A stretch of 64,000 bases of DNA from Chitinophagaceae bacterium UBA4407 (lineage in GTDB: Bacteria; Bacteroidota; Bacteroidia; Chitinophagales; Chitinophagaceae), in assembly GCA_002390845.1 (NCBI GenBank), contig DGQT01000112.1:1-64000 (forward strand). Reading direction: 5' to 3'. The notes under the pieces were generated by a model. The model saw only the letters and a program-made list of their open reading frames with translations, was not told the DNA's origin and ran no database searches. The translations under genes were made by a program, and so were the position numbers. Positions within the stretch are counted from its first letter, which is position 1. The number at the start of each line of letters is the position of its first letter. Positions 35,322 to 43,652 of this stretch are shown here, one piece after another.

Positions 35322-37139
35322 ATGAAAAGGATTCTTACAATTTTATTGTTTGTTACTACAACCGTATCGTTTGCCCAAAAGAAAAATAAACCTGCCGAAG
35401 ACAAACGTTTTGCAGGGCTCGATACCGCCTTTGCCAGAGTGCTGAAAGACTGGCACGCGGCGGGTTTCGCCGTAGCCGTGGTAGAAAAAGATAAAGTAGT
35501 TTATTCAAAAGGTTTTGGTTACAAAGACTACGAAAACAAAGTGCCCGTAACGCCAAATACTTTATTTGCCATTGGCAGCTGCACCAAAGCTTTTACAGCA
35601 TCGGTTATTGGTATGTTGCAGAAAGAAGATAAAGTGGATATAGACAAACCTGTTCGTGATTATGTGCCGCAGCTAAAATTTTATAACGATGATATGAATG
35701 CCCACATAACGCTTCGCGATATGATGTGCCACCGAACCGGTTTGCCGCGCCATGATTATAGCTGGTATTATTTCAGCACGGCTTCAAAGGATTCTATTAT
35801 GCAGCGCATACAATACATGGAACCTACAGCGGGCCTTCGCGAAAAATGGCAGTACAATAATTTTATGTTTATGATGCAGGGTGCAGTTGCAGAGAAACTT
35901 ACCGGCAAAACATGGGAGCAAAATGTGCAGCAAAGAATTTTTGACTCACTCGGTATGAACAGTTCTGTGCTTGGTTTAAAAGACTGGATGAACAGCAGCG
36001 ATAAGGCTTTTGGTTACGATGTACAGAAGGATAGCATTATACACAGAACGGATTATTATAACATCGGCAGCATGGCGCCTGCGGGCAGCATTAACAGCAG
36101 CGTAAACGATATGGCCAAATGGGTTACCACCTGGATCTACGGTGGTAAATACAACGGTAAGGAAATTCTTCCGCCCGGTTATGTAAAAGATGCTATGAGC
36201 TCTCAAATGGTAATTGCGGGCGGCGTTCCAACTGCTGAAAAGCCCGATATTCAGTTTGCGAATTATGGTTTCGGATGGTTCCTTGCCTCTTACAAAAGTC
36301 ATTATCGCGTAGAGCATGGTGGCAATATTGATGGCTTTTCGGCAAGCACCTGCTTCTTCCCAACCGATAGTATTGGCATCATCGTTTTGTGTAACCAGAA
36401 TGGTTCAACTGTTCCTTCAATCGTTAGAAATTTAATAGCAGACAGAATGCTTGGTCTTAAATATTTTGACTGGAACACCGATATGAAGAACGCAGCAGAC
36501 AAAGGCAAAGCCGCAGCAAAAGAAGCAGAAAAAACGGCAACCGAAAATTTAAAAAAAGATACCAGGCCTACGCATGCTTTAAAAGATTACGAAGGGCTCT
36601 ACAACAACAAAGGCTATGGTACGCTTGAAGTTACGGCCAAAGATGATTCGCTTTTTGCTTATGTTGGTTCTCATATATGGTGGCTTAAACATTATACCTA
36701 CGATGCTTTTGAACCCGTAGAAAAAAACAAAGAAGGCATTTTTGATACAAGCGAAAAAAGTGATCCAATGCAGTTTCAAATGACCGCTGCAGGCGACATA
36801 AAAACACTATTAATCAATTTTGAGCCAGGTCTCAAACCATTGGAGTTTAACAAAACACCCAAGCCAAAAGAGATTACAAAAGATAGCCTGCAGAAATATG
36901 TTGGTGAGTATGAATTAAGCGGCGCTACTGTTACCACTTACATTAAAGGAGATAAAACTTTATACGTGGTTGTACCCGGTCAGCCCGACTATGAGTTGGT
37001 GCCGGTTGATAAAAATAAATTTGAATTAAAAGTGGTTACGGGTTACTTCGTCCAGTTCAGCGTAAACGATAAAAACGAAGTAACCGATTTGTCGTTCATT
37101 CAGCCAAACGGAACGTTTAAAGCAACAAAAAAGAAATAA
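35322..37139 (+). CDS. Secreted class C beta-lactamase-family serine hydrolase
   Basis: A 605-residue exported protein. The signal peptide ends near SFAQ (19). The serine hydrolase domain (about 25-370) has S86-C-T-K89 (nucleophile and base), a YNN motif (QYNNFMFM, near 178) and HGG in VEHGGNIDG (near 330). A linker rich in Lys/Ala/Glu (385-415) leads to two C-terminal lipocalin-like DUF3471 repeats. Related proteins are esterases or D-peptidases, rarely true beta-lactamases. It follows the D-Ala-D-Ala dipeptidase, so a shared role in cell-wall peptides is plausible. Confidence 0.88.
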   Translation: MKRILTILLFVTTTVSFAQKKNKPAEDKRFAGLDTAFARVLKDWHAAGFAVAVVEKDKVVYSKGFGYKDYENKVPVTPNTLFAIGSCTKAFTASVIGMLQKEDKVDIDKPVRDYVPQLKFYNDDMNAHITLRDMMCHRTGLPRHDYSWYYFSTASKDSIMQRIQYMEPTAGLREKWQYNNFMFMMQGAVAEKLTGKTWEQNVQQRIFDSLGMNSSVLGLKDWMNSSDKAFGYDVQKDSIIHRTDYYNIGSMAPAGSINSSVNDMAKWVTTWIYGGKYNGKEILPPGYVKDAMSSQMVIAGGVPTAEKPDIQFANYGFGWFLASYKSHYRVEHGGNIDGFSASTCFFPTDSIGIIVLCNQNGSTVPSIVRNLIADRMLGLKYFDWNTDMKNAADKGKAAAKEAEKTATENLKKDTRPTHALKDYEGLYNNKGYGTLEVTAKDDSLFAYVGSHIWWLKHYTYDAFEPVEKNKEGIFDTSEKSDPMQFQMTAAGDIKTLLINFEPGLKPLEFNKTPKPKEITKDSLQKYVGEYELSGATVTTYIKGDKTLYVVVPGQPDYELVPVDKNKFELKVVTGYFVQFSVNDKNEVTDLSFIQPNGTFKATKKK

Positions 37140-37158
37140 GTTATTACCTTAATATTTT

Positions 37159-37197
37159 ACCCCGGTTTATATTCAATGAACCGGGGGTTTTATTTTT
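37159..37197 (+). terminator. Terminator after the serine hydrolase gene
   Basis: CCCCGGTT (37160-37167) pairs with AACCGGGG (37179-37186), followed by GTTTTATTTTTA. An IRE-A starts at once after it. Confidence 0.85.
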
Positions 37198-37198
37198 A

Positions 37199-37290
37199 TG
37201 ACCCAGGCATTTGTACTTCGTGGAATCGTTCCTTGCGTCGCACACTTGAACCGCATGAATTTTTATGAGCTTTCAACAGCCCTTTATCTT
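37199..37290 (+). repeat. IRE-A element
   Basis: TGACCCAGGC end at 37199, GAATCGTTCC, core TTGCGTCGCACACTTGAAC (37233-37251), right block ATGAGCTTTCAACAGCCC. Confidence 0.75.
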
Positions 37291-37352
37291 CAATTTTGTT
37301 GCATCTTGCGCAAACATTAAAAACCCATAATTTTATTCCATACAAAATTATC

Positions 37353-38312
37353 ATGAGTAAAAATATTGCAATCATTGGGGCGGGCATTAGTGGCATGTCA
37401 ACGGCGTACCTTTTAAAGGACAAAGGTTACAACATTACCATTTATGCAAAAGCATTTTCGCCAAATATCACCAGCAATAAAGCGGCAGCTTTCTGGTTTC
37501 CTTATCACATAAGGAACGATAAAAGAGGTATAGAATGGTGTAATATCAGCTATAATTTTTACAAGTCATTTACAGCAATACCCGAAGCTGGCATAAGTAT
37601 GCAGCACCTGATTAAGGTGCTGAGGGAAAACGTTGAGGATAAAGAACCAGTATGGATAGACTTTATGCCCGCAGGTTCACTAAGGGTTATGGAGCAAACA
37701 GAGTTGCAGCCCGGTGTTGCAAGGGGTTACGATATTACGGTACCCTTGATAGAAACCCAGATATTTCTTCCTTACCTGCAGCAACAGCTGAAACATAGTG
37801 GCGTTACTTTTATTGAAAAAGACGTAGATGATTTAAATGAATTTGCAAATGGCTTTGATATCGTAGTCAATTGCTCTGCATTAGGCTCCAGAAAATTATG
37901 CAATGATGAAGCACTGATCCCTGTTCGCGGACAGGTGGCATTGCTTTCACCAAAAGAAAGCATGAACCTTTACATTGACAATGAGAAGCCAATGTATGTT
38001 GTTCCCCGGAAAGATGCCATTATTGTTGGCGGCACTTATGAAGAAAGAGTTGAAACCGACACAACAGAACCACAAACTATAGAACGGTTATTAAAGAATG
38101 CCTACGAGATTTTTCCAGAATTAAAACAACAGGAAGTAATTGGCAACTGGGCGGGCTTAAGACCCTACCGCCCGGAGGTACGGTTAGAAAGAGAAAAGGG
38201 TACCAATATCATACACAACTATGGGCATGGGGGCAGTGGATTTACACTGTCTTTTGGTTGTGCAGAGACTGTAAAGAATTTGGTTGAAGAGATATCAAAG
38301 GAAAATAGTTAA
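37353..38312 (+). CDS. D-amino-acid oxidase family flavoprotein
   Basis: A 319-residue FAD enzyme that should oxidise D-amino acids to imino acids. The dinucleotide motif is IIGAGISGMSTAYLL (6-20); the C-terminus holds LRPYRPEVRLE (substrate arginine in RPYRP) and NYGHGGSGFTLSFGCAE, the hallmark of DAAO and D-aspartate oxidase. I start at ATG 37353 because it places the FAD motif at the N-terminus; the frame opens earlier at 37296. The GNAT gene follows 9 nt later, and the two are probably co-transcribed. Confidence 0.9.
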   Translation: MSKNIAIIGAGISGMSTAYLLKDKGYNITIYAKAFSPNITSNKAAAFWFPYHIRNDKRGIEWCNISYNFYKSFTAIPEAGISMQHLIKVLRENVEDKEPVWIDFMPAGSLRVMEQTELQPGVARGYDITVPLIETQIFLPYLQQQLKHSGVTFIEKDVDDLNEFANGFDIVVNCSALGSRKLCNDEALIPVRGQVALLSPKESMNLYIDNEKPMYVVPRKDAIIVGGTYEERVETDTTEPQTIERLLKNAYEIFPELKQQEVIGNWAGLRPYRPEVRLEREKGTNIIHNYGHGGSGFTLSFGCAETVKNLVEEISKENS

Positions 38313-38321
38313 AAGAAAATA

Positions 38322-38789
38322 ATGGAAAATATTATTATTAGAAAAGCTGTAAAAGAAGATTGCCCTGGTTTGCTTGAGCTGGTAAAAGAACTGGCACTTT
38401 ACGAAAAAGCGCCGGATGAAGTAACCGTAACTCTGGAACATTTCGAAGAAAGCGGTTTTTGTGAAAGCCCCGTATGGTGGGCATTTGTGGCAGAAGAAAA
38501 TAACAGTATTATCGGTTTTGCTTTGTACTACATCCGCTACTCTACGTGGAAAGGTCAAAGGATGTATCTTGAAGATTTGGTAGTTACAGAAAAAGCAAGG
38601 GGCAAAGGCGTTGGTAAATTACTGCTGGATGCATTGATTGTTGAAGCCAAAGAAAAAAAATTAAACGGCATTTCGTGGCAGGTGCTTGACTGGAATGAAC
38701 CTGCAATTAATTTTTATAAAAAATATTACAATGCAAAGATGGATGGCGAGTGGATTAACTGTAGTATCGATGTGACAGATAACCAGTAA
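38322..38789 (+). CDS. GNAT N-acetyltransferase (SSAT-like)
   Basis: A 155-residue acetyl-CoA-dependent transferase. The acetyl-CoA loop is VTEKARGKGVGKLLL (near 88-102), preceded by MYLEDLVV; the C-terminal VLDWNEPAINFYKKY is the typical last strand and helix. Overall similarity is to spermidine/spermine and thialysine N-acetyltransferases (KAPDEVTVT, MYLEDL). Likely substrate is a polyamine or a basic amino acid analogue; the DAAO partner supports amino-acid metabolism. Confidence 0.88.
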   Translation: MENIIIRKAVKEDCPGLLELVKELALYEKAPDEVTVTLEHFEESGFCESPVWWAFVAEENNSIIGFALYYIRYSTWKGQRMYLEDLVVTEKARGKGVGKLLLDALIVEAKEKKLNGISWQVLDWNEPAINFYKKYYNAKMDGEWINCSIDVTDNQ

Positions 38790-38869
38790 ATCATTTACGA
38801 ATAATCAAGAACTAAAACTGAACGCTGCATTGAAAAATTATATTCAGAATGTACAAGACATGTTCTTCG

Positions 38870-39028
38870 CTTTGCTCAATATAGCTTCGGCAGTTCAAGT
38901 GTGCGACCCCGAATTCCGCTTCGCTCGTCGGGGTAAACTGCCACGCTTTTCACAGCTGCCATGAAAGAGGAACTGTGAAACGAGCGTGGCAACAATGCTT
39001 CATAGATATTCCCAGGCCCGCACAAAAA
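38870..39028 (-). repeat. Composite IRE-C / degenerate A element
   Basis: Inverted near copy of 28143-28280: GTTCAAGTGTGCGACCCC (A remnant), CCCCGA / TCGGGG hairpin, CTGCCACGC..TTTTCACAG and CTGTGAA..GCGTGGCA forming a long palindrome (38938-38990), then GCTTCATAG and the GGCCCGCAC end. Confidence 0.8.
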
Positions 39029-39030
39029 AA

Positions 39031-40272
39031 TTACCTGAACTGTATCGCTTTTACCGGCTGTATGGTGCGCACAAAAATAGTGGGTAACAACAGCGAAAGA
39101 AAACATACAACCAGCGTGGCAGCGCATACTGCAATTACCTGCCACCAGATAAGATCAACCGGTGCGGTGGAAACGTAGTAAGCGGTTTCATCAAGCTTTA
39201 TAAAACCGGTGTATTGCTGCAGCAATGCAATGCCCACACCAAAGAAAAGCCCCAGCCCGATTCCCGTACACGAAATAATTGAAGCATGGTATAAAAATAT
39301 TTTTTGAATGTTCCAGTCGCTGCTGCCGATTGCTTTTAAAATACCAACCATACGGGTGCGCTCCAGCACAAGAATCAACAGGCAGGTTACTAAATTAATG
39401 ATGGCAATAATGCTCATAACAATGAACATTACATTGCGGTTTACATCCTGTATGTTAAGCCAGTCGAATATAAAAGGATAAATATCTTTTATGGATTTAC
39501 TAACCCATGCACCGGGGAGTGGTGTTGGGCCATTGTACAAAACATCATTCACACTGTCAATGTTTTTGTAATCGTTTATAAAAACTTCGTAACCGCCAAT
39601 TTCGCTGTGTGTCCAGTTATTTATGCGGCGCAGTAAACGTATGTCGCCAATGGCAAAAGATTTATCAAACTCTTCAATGCCCGTTTTAAAAATACCTTTT
39701 ACCAGCAGGCTTCTTACGCTTGATGAAGCTGTTTCCGGGGAAATAAAATAAATATGAATCGTGTCGTTAACTTTTATCTGCAATTCATCTGCAACAGGCT
39801 GCGAGATGAGTATTTGCTTACTGTAAAGTGAGTCGTTAAAATCGATCCATGTTCCTGCCTTTAAAAATGATTGCATGTTTTTAAAATCATAACTGCTGTC
39901 AACACCTTTAAAAAGTACGCCTTCTATTTCTTTATTTTTTTCCAGCACCGCAGATTTTGTAGCAAATGCCTGCACATGTGTAACGCCTGGGGTGGCTTTT
40001 AAGATTTGCAGAACGGTATCGTTTTTTTCAAGTGGTGTTTCTTCAGCTACCATCGATTTATCGGGCTCGTATTGCTGCACATGCAGGTGCCCCCAAAAAT
40101 TAAAAACCTTTGTACTAATTGCTTGCTGAAAACCATTTACAAAGCCAAGTGTAAGAATCATTGCCGCTACGCTTAAAGCAGTGGCCGCAGTTGCAATGCG
40201 TATAATAAACCTCGAAAAAGTGCGTTGACTGTTAAATGCAACCCGTTTTGCTATAAAGGAAGATACATTCAT
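39031..40272 (-). CDS. LolC/LolE-type ABC transporter permease
   Basis: A 413-residue inner-membrane protein of the FtsX/MacB superfamily with one N-terminal helix (25-47: TAATALSVAAMILTLGFVNGF), a large periplasmic MacB-like domain (about 50-265), and three C-terminal helices (around 275-300, 322-348, 375-400). In Gram-negatives such proteins release lipoproteins from the inner membrane for transport by LolA. No ATPase gene (lolD) is adjacent, which is common in this phylum. Confidence 0.88.
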   Translation of the reverse strand: MNVSSFIAKRVAFNSQRTFSRFIIRIATAATALSVAAMILTLGFVNGFQQAISTKVFNFWGHLHVQQYEPDKSMVAEETPLEKNDTVLQILKATPGVTHVQAFATKSAVLEKNKEIEGVLFKGVDSSYDFKNMQSFLKAGTWIDFNDSLYSKQILISQPVADELQIKVNDTIHIYFISPETASSSVRSLLVKGIFKTGIEEFDKSFAIGDIRLLRRINNWTHSEIGGYEVFINDYKNIDSVNDVLYNGPTPLPGAWVSKSIKDIYPFIFDWLNIQDVNRNVMFIVMSIIAIINLVTCLLILVLERTRMVGILKAIGSSDWNIQKIFLYHASIISCTGIGLGLFFGVGIALLQQYTGFIKLDETAYYVSTAPVDLIWWQVIAVCAATLVVCFLSLLLPTIFVRTIQPVKAIQFR

Positions 40273-40354
40273 GTTGTTGCGGTAAAACTACATTGTGCAG
40301 GTTGAGTTGCAAAATACAGTTCTGGAATTGGGAAATCTTTGTAAGTGAATGTTG

Positions 40355-40447
40355 GTTATTATTGGCCCGGCGATTGATGCTTTGTTCACCGTTCCTTGCG
40401 TCGCACACTTGATTTGAAGTAATTCTTTTGGGCTTAAACAGCCGGGT
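40355..40447 (+). repeat. IRE-A element
   Basis: TTGGCCCGGC end (40361), CACCGTTCC, core TTGCGTCGCACACTTG (40396-40411), right block TTGGGCTTAAACAGCCGGG whose end is complementary to the left GCCCGGC. Confidence 0.7.
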
Positions 40448-40515
40448 AACCCGCTGCTGATAAACCTTAAATTGTAAACGGTAAAATTGTTGTACGTTTA
40501 ATTCAAATTTGCAGA

Positions 40516-41799
40516 ATGAATAAATTGCTTTGCACTGTTATCGCTTTATCATTGTTCTTATTCACTTACAGCCAGCGCATTCCCGATGAAATTTACGTGC
40601 GAAGTATTAAAGGCGTAAAATTTTTTCAATATGGCAACCAGGTAAGTTACCCTGTTATAACATTGGGGTCTACCATGTCGCTTGAACTTCACTTTGACGA
40701 TCTTAATAATAATGTAAGAAATTACAGCTATACCTACCAGCTCTGTAATGCCGATTGGCAACCTGTTGAACTTAGCGAGATGGATTACATTCAGGGCTTT
40801 CTTCAAAACAGATTAACACAGTACAGGGTTTCTTCTGTTGCCAAAGTAAAATACGTGCACTACCAAACCATGCTGCCTGATAAAAATTCAATGCCATCAA
40901 AATCAGGCAACTATCTTTTAAAAGTTTTTTTAAATGGCGATACCGCCAAACTCGCTTTTACAAAACGCTTGCTGGTACTCGATAATAAAGTTCCCGTAGG
41001 ATTAAAAGTAGTACAGCCATTTAACGGAAACATTATACGCACACATCAAAAAGTACAGTTTACCATTGATGTAACAAAGCTGAGTATTTTTAACCGGCAA
41101 CAGCAGCTTAAAGTAGTCGTGCTGCAAAACTATCGCTGGGATAATGAGGTTGCCGGCATACAGCCCGTATTTATGCGGGGTAACCAATATGAATACAACG
41201 GCGAACAGGATTGTGTTTTTCCGGCAGGCAGGGAATACCGCTGGGCTGATTTGAGGAGCTTTCGTTTTCAAAGCGAACGCATAGATCATATTGATCAATT
41301 TATTATTCCAAACGATGTATTCCTGCGCCCAGACCCGGAAAGAACCCGTGAACGCTTTTTAGCCATGGAAGATCTTGATGGTTTTTACCAGGTGAATTGT
41401 ACCGATGTTAACAACCCATGGTGGCAGGGCGACTATGGCAATGTGCATTTTACTTTTTTCCCTGCAAACAATCAGCCCTTTCCGGGAAAGGATATTTATA
41501 TAATGGGTGAGATGACTGGTAATCTTTTAAATGATTCTACCAAAATGCAGTACAATGCCGAAAAAGGGGTTTACGAAAAAACATTGCTGCTGAAGCAGGG
41601 TTATTATAATTATAACTACGTAACAAAAGATCTAAAAGATAAAAATGCCAAAGCAGAAACGGCTTATACCGAAGGTGATTATTGGGAAACGGAAAATACG
41701 TATACGGTGCTGGTTTATTACCGCTCTTTAGCCGGGAGGTCCGATGAATTGGTGGGGGCGGTTTCTGTTAATTCCAGAAATGGCAGACTTGGGTTTTAA
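40516..41799 (+). CDS. Type IX secretion plug-domain protein (DUF5103)
   Basis: A 427-residue exported protein. After the signal peptide (1-19, ending TYSQ), the first domain (about 25-125: VSYPVITLGSTMSLELHFDDL in two parts, YTYQLCNADWQP) matches the T9SS plug protein first domain that closes the SprA translocon. The rest (FTFFPANNQPFPGKDIYIMGEMTG near 315, then YYNYNYVTKD) is the remainder of the family. Members act at the outer membrane in T9SS. Its presence agrees with the type A and B substrates in the window. Confidence 0.85.
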   Translation: MNKLLCTVIALSLFLFTYSQRIPDEIYVRSIKGVKFFQYGNQVSYPVITLGSTMSLELHFDDLNNNVRNYSYTYQLCNADWQPVELSEMDYIQGFLQNRLTQYRVSSVAKVKYVHYQTMLPDKNSMPSKSGNYLLKVFLNGDTAKLAFTKRLLVLDNKVPVGLKVVQPFNGNIIRTHQKVQFTIDVTKLSIFNRQQQLKVVVLQNYRWDNEVAGIQPVFMRGNQYEYNGEQDCVFPAGREYRWADLRSFRFQSERIDHIDQFIIPNDVFLRPDPERTRERFLAMEDLDGFYQVNCTDVNNPWWQGDYGNVHFTFFPANNQPFPGKDIYIMGEMTGNLLNDSTKMQYNAEKGVYEKTLLLKQGYYNYNYVTKDLKDKNAKAETAYTEGDYWETENTYTVLVYYRSLAGRSDELVGAVSVNSRNGRLGF

Positions 41800-41954
41800 C
41801 AAGTTTTGAAAAATGCAATTATGGTTTTGCAGCATATTCCGGATTCAAATATATAATCACTGAATTAAGGCAGACCATTTTTGCTGAATTGAATGCGGAA
41901 CTGTATTGCGGTTCTGTAGTAAGTTTGAGATTGCCGATGATGCAGGTGATGCCT

Positions 41955-42018
41955 ATTGATAGAATGCTGAAAGGATTGCGACGCAAGAGGCGATGCTATG
42001 AAAATTAAATGCTGGTAT
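41955..42018 (-). repeat. IRE-A element
   Basis: Minus core TTGCGACGCAA (41976-41986), then GAGGCGATGC and ATGCTGGTATC. The 337-base gap around it has no credible gene. Confidence 0.65.
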
Positions 42019-42136
42019 CATCTTACTTTTAATAATACTGTAATTAAAAATTTATTTGTACTTTTCGCAAGGCTTTTGTCCGTCTTTTATCTACCAAAAC
42101 GTTATTGCTTTATTAAACATTCAAAACTATTTTTTA

Positions 42137-42745
42137 ATGAAAAAGTTATCTGTACTGCTTACAGCAACATTATTGTTTGGGTTTGTAAATAAACCTGCAT
42201 CGGTTAGCGATGCTGAAAGAAAAAATGCTGCCGACCTGTTATTGCAAACCGAGGCGGGTGTTTTTAACGCCATTGCCGGTTTGAGTGAGGCACAACTGAA
42301 TTTTAAACCGGCACCCGATAAATGGAGTGTGCTGGATTGTGTAAAACATATTGCCGTTACCGAAGCTGGCCTTTGGCAAATGACCAACGGTTCAATTCAG
42401 GCACCAGCCAATCCGGAAAAACGCGCAGATGTAAAATCTACTGACGAGCAGGTAGTAGCGATGATTGAAAGCCGCGAACGCAAAGTAAAAACGGCACCAC
42501 CAATGGAGCCGCAGAACACACCTTTCAAATCATTGGATGAAGCCTTGAAATCTTTTGTTTCAGACCGCGCCAAACTGGTGAACTATATAAAAACAACTGA
42601 TGCAGATCTTCGCAATCATGTTGTAACAATGCCGTTTGCTTCTTTTGATTCATATCAGATGATCTTATTCATTGCAGCGCACAGCAACCGCCATACACAA
42701 CAAATTGAAGAGGTAAAAGCTGATCCGAATTTTCCAAAGAATTAA
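42137..42745 (+). CDS. Secreted DinB-like protein (DUF1569/DinB_2 type)
   Basis: A 202-residue protein with an N-terminal signal-like helix (MKKLSVLLTATLLFGFV). The DinB fold is shown by LNFKPAPDKWSVLDCVKHIAVTEAG (about 56-80, split here: LNFKPAPDKWS then DCVKHI) and the final FIAAHSNRHTQQIEEV, with histidines in the metal-binding places. Start taken at ATG 42137, where the signal peptide begins; the frame opens earlier at 42056. Unlike the DinB protein at 32.6 kb, this one appears exported. Confidence 0.85.
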   Translation: MKKLSVLLTATLLFGFVNKPASVSDAERKNAADLLLQTEAGVFNAIAGLSEAQLNFKPAPDKWSVLDCVKHIAVTEAGLWQMTNGSIQAPANPEKRADVKSTDEQVVAMIESRERKVKTAPPMEPQNTPFKSLDEALKSFVSDRAKLVNYIKTTDADLRNHVVTMPFASFDSYQMILFIAAHSNRHTQQIEEVKADPNFPKN

Positions 42746-42764
42746 CCTTGCTTACATTTTTTAT

Positions 42765-42797
42765 AAAGCTCCGCAGTTTGCGGGGCTTTTGTTTTTT
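42765..42797 (+). terminator. Terminator after the exported DinB gene
   Basis: AAAGCTCCGCA (42765-42775) pairs with TGCGGGGCTTT (42779-42789, one wobble); T-rich tract follows. Confidence 0.85.
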
Positions 42798-42841
42798 TTA
42801 CATGGCAACAACCATTTCCCCGATTTGTTTTTCATCCCGAA

Positions 42842-42961
42842 TTTTGCAGTAGAAATTTTTTGAGCCCGGCAGTAGATTTTTATGGTATCGTTCCTTGCGT
42901 CGCACATTTGTACTGCAGAATATAACTGAGCTTTTAACAGCCAATACGTCCAACTGCAAAA
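42842..42961 (+). mobile_element. 120-bp IRE-A copy with terminal inverted repeats
   Basis: TTTTGCAGT (42842-42850) and ACTGCAAAA (42953-42961) are perfect 9-bp terminal inverted repeats. Inside: GAGCCCGGC, GGTATCGTTCC, core TTGCGTCGCACATTTGTAC (42895-42913), ACTGAGCTTTTAACAGCC. A copy of exactly the same length and about 90% identity lies at 63039-63158. No coding capacity. Confidence 0.75.
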
Positions 42962-43083
42962 CCCCGGTTCATCATTTGTTGATACCCTTCTTCGTTTGCT
43001 TGTTTTATTTTTAATTACATTGCATAAACGTTGCTTTTTTATGTGTGGTTAAAATTTTATTCAATCTTTTAAATTTATAATTT

Positions 43084-43641
43084 ATGGTGTTCCTGATCAT
43101 TCTCGGCGTAATCGTATTACTTGTTATCTGGCTTATTGCTATGTACAACGGGTTTGTAAAAGCTAAAATAAAAATTGACAACAGCTGGAGCGACATCAGT
43201 GTTTTTCTAAAGAAGCGCTTCGATCTTATTCCCAATCTTGTGAACACTGTAAAAGGTTATGCAGCTCATGAAAGCCAGACCCTGGAAAAAGTGGTGCAGG
43301 CCCGTAATGCAGCCGTAGCAGTGCCTTCGGGCGACGTACAGGGAATGGCACAGGCCAACCAGGTATTGGGTGGCGCATTAAGAGGTTTACTTGCGGTTGC
43401 AGAAAGTTATCCTGATTTGAAAGCCAACCAAAACTTTTTAGAGTTGCAGCAAGCTTTACAAAGTATTGAAGGCGATCTTGGCAATGCACGCCGTTATTAC
43501 AATGCTACTGTAAGGGATTACAATACCTCTGTACAACAATTTCCCGGCGTGCTTATGGCCAATATGACTGGCTTTAAACCACGCGAATTCTTTGAACTGG
43601 ACAGTAAAGAAGAAGCAAAAAATGTAGAAGTAAAGTTTTAA
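43084..43641 (+). CDS. LemA family protein
   Basis: A 185-residue membrane-anchored protein with one N-terminal helix (about 1-20) and a helical bundle outside. Signatures: YNGFVKAKIKIDNSWSDISV (in part, 22-41), LKKRFDLIPNLVNTVKGYA and the C-terminal FKPREFFELD. Followed 11 nt later by the DUF2207 gene, the usual pairing. LemA proteins are poorly understood; links to envelope function and signalling exist in other bacteria. Confidence 0.92.
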   Translation: MVFLIILGVIVLLVIWLIAMYNGFVKAKIKIDNSWSDISVFLKKRFDLIPNLVNTVKGYAAHESQTLEKVVQARNAAVAVPSGDVQGMAQANQVLGGALRGLLAVAESYPDLKANQNFLELQQALQSIEGDLGNARRYYNATVRDYNTSVQQFPGVLMANMTGFKPREFFELDSKEEAKNVEVKF

Positions 43642-43652
43642 ATAAACCCCCG

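Noticed and set aside
35322..37139. True beta-lactamase
   Set aside because: The SxxK, YNN and HGG motifs are shared by esterases and D-peptidases, and the DUF3471-type C-terminus points away from resistance enzymes.
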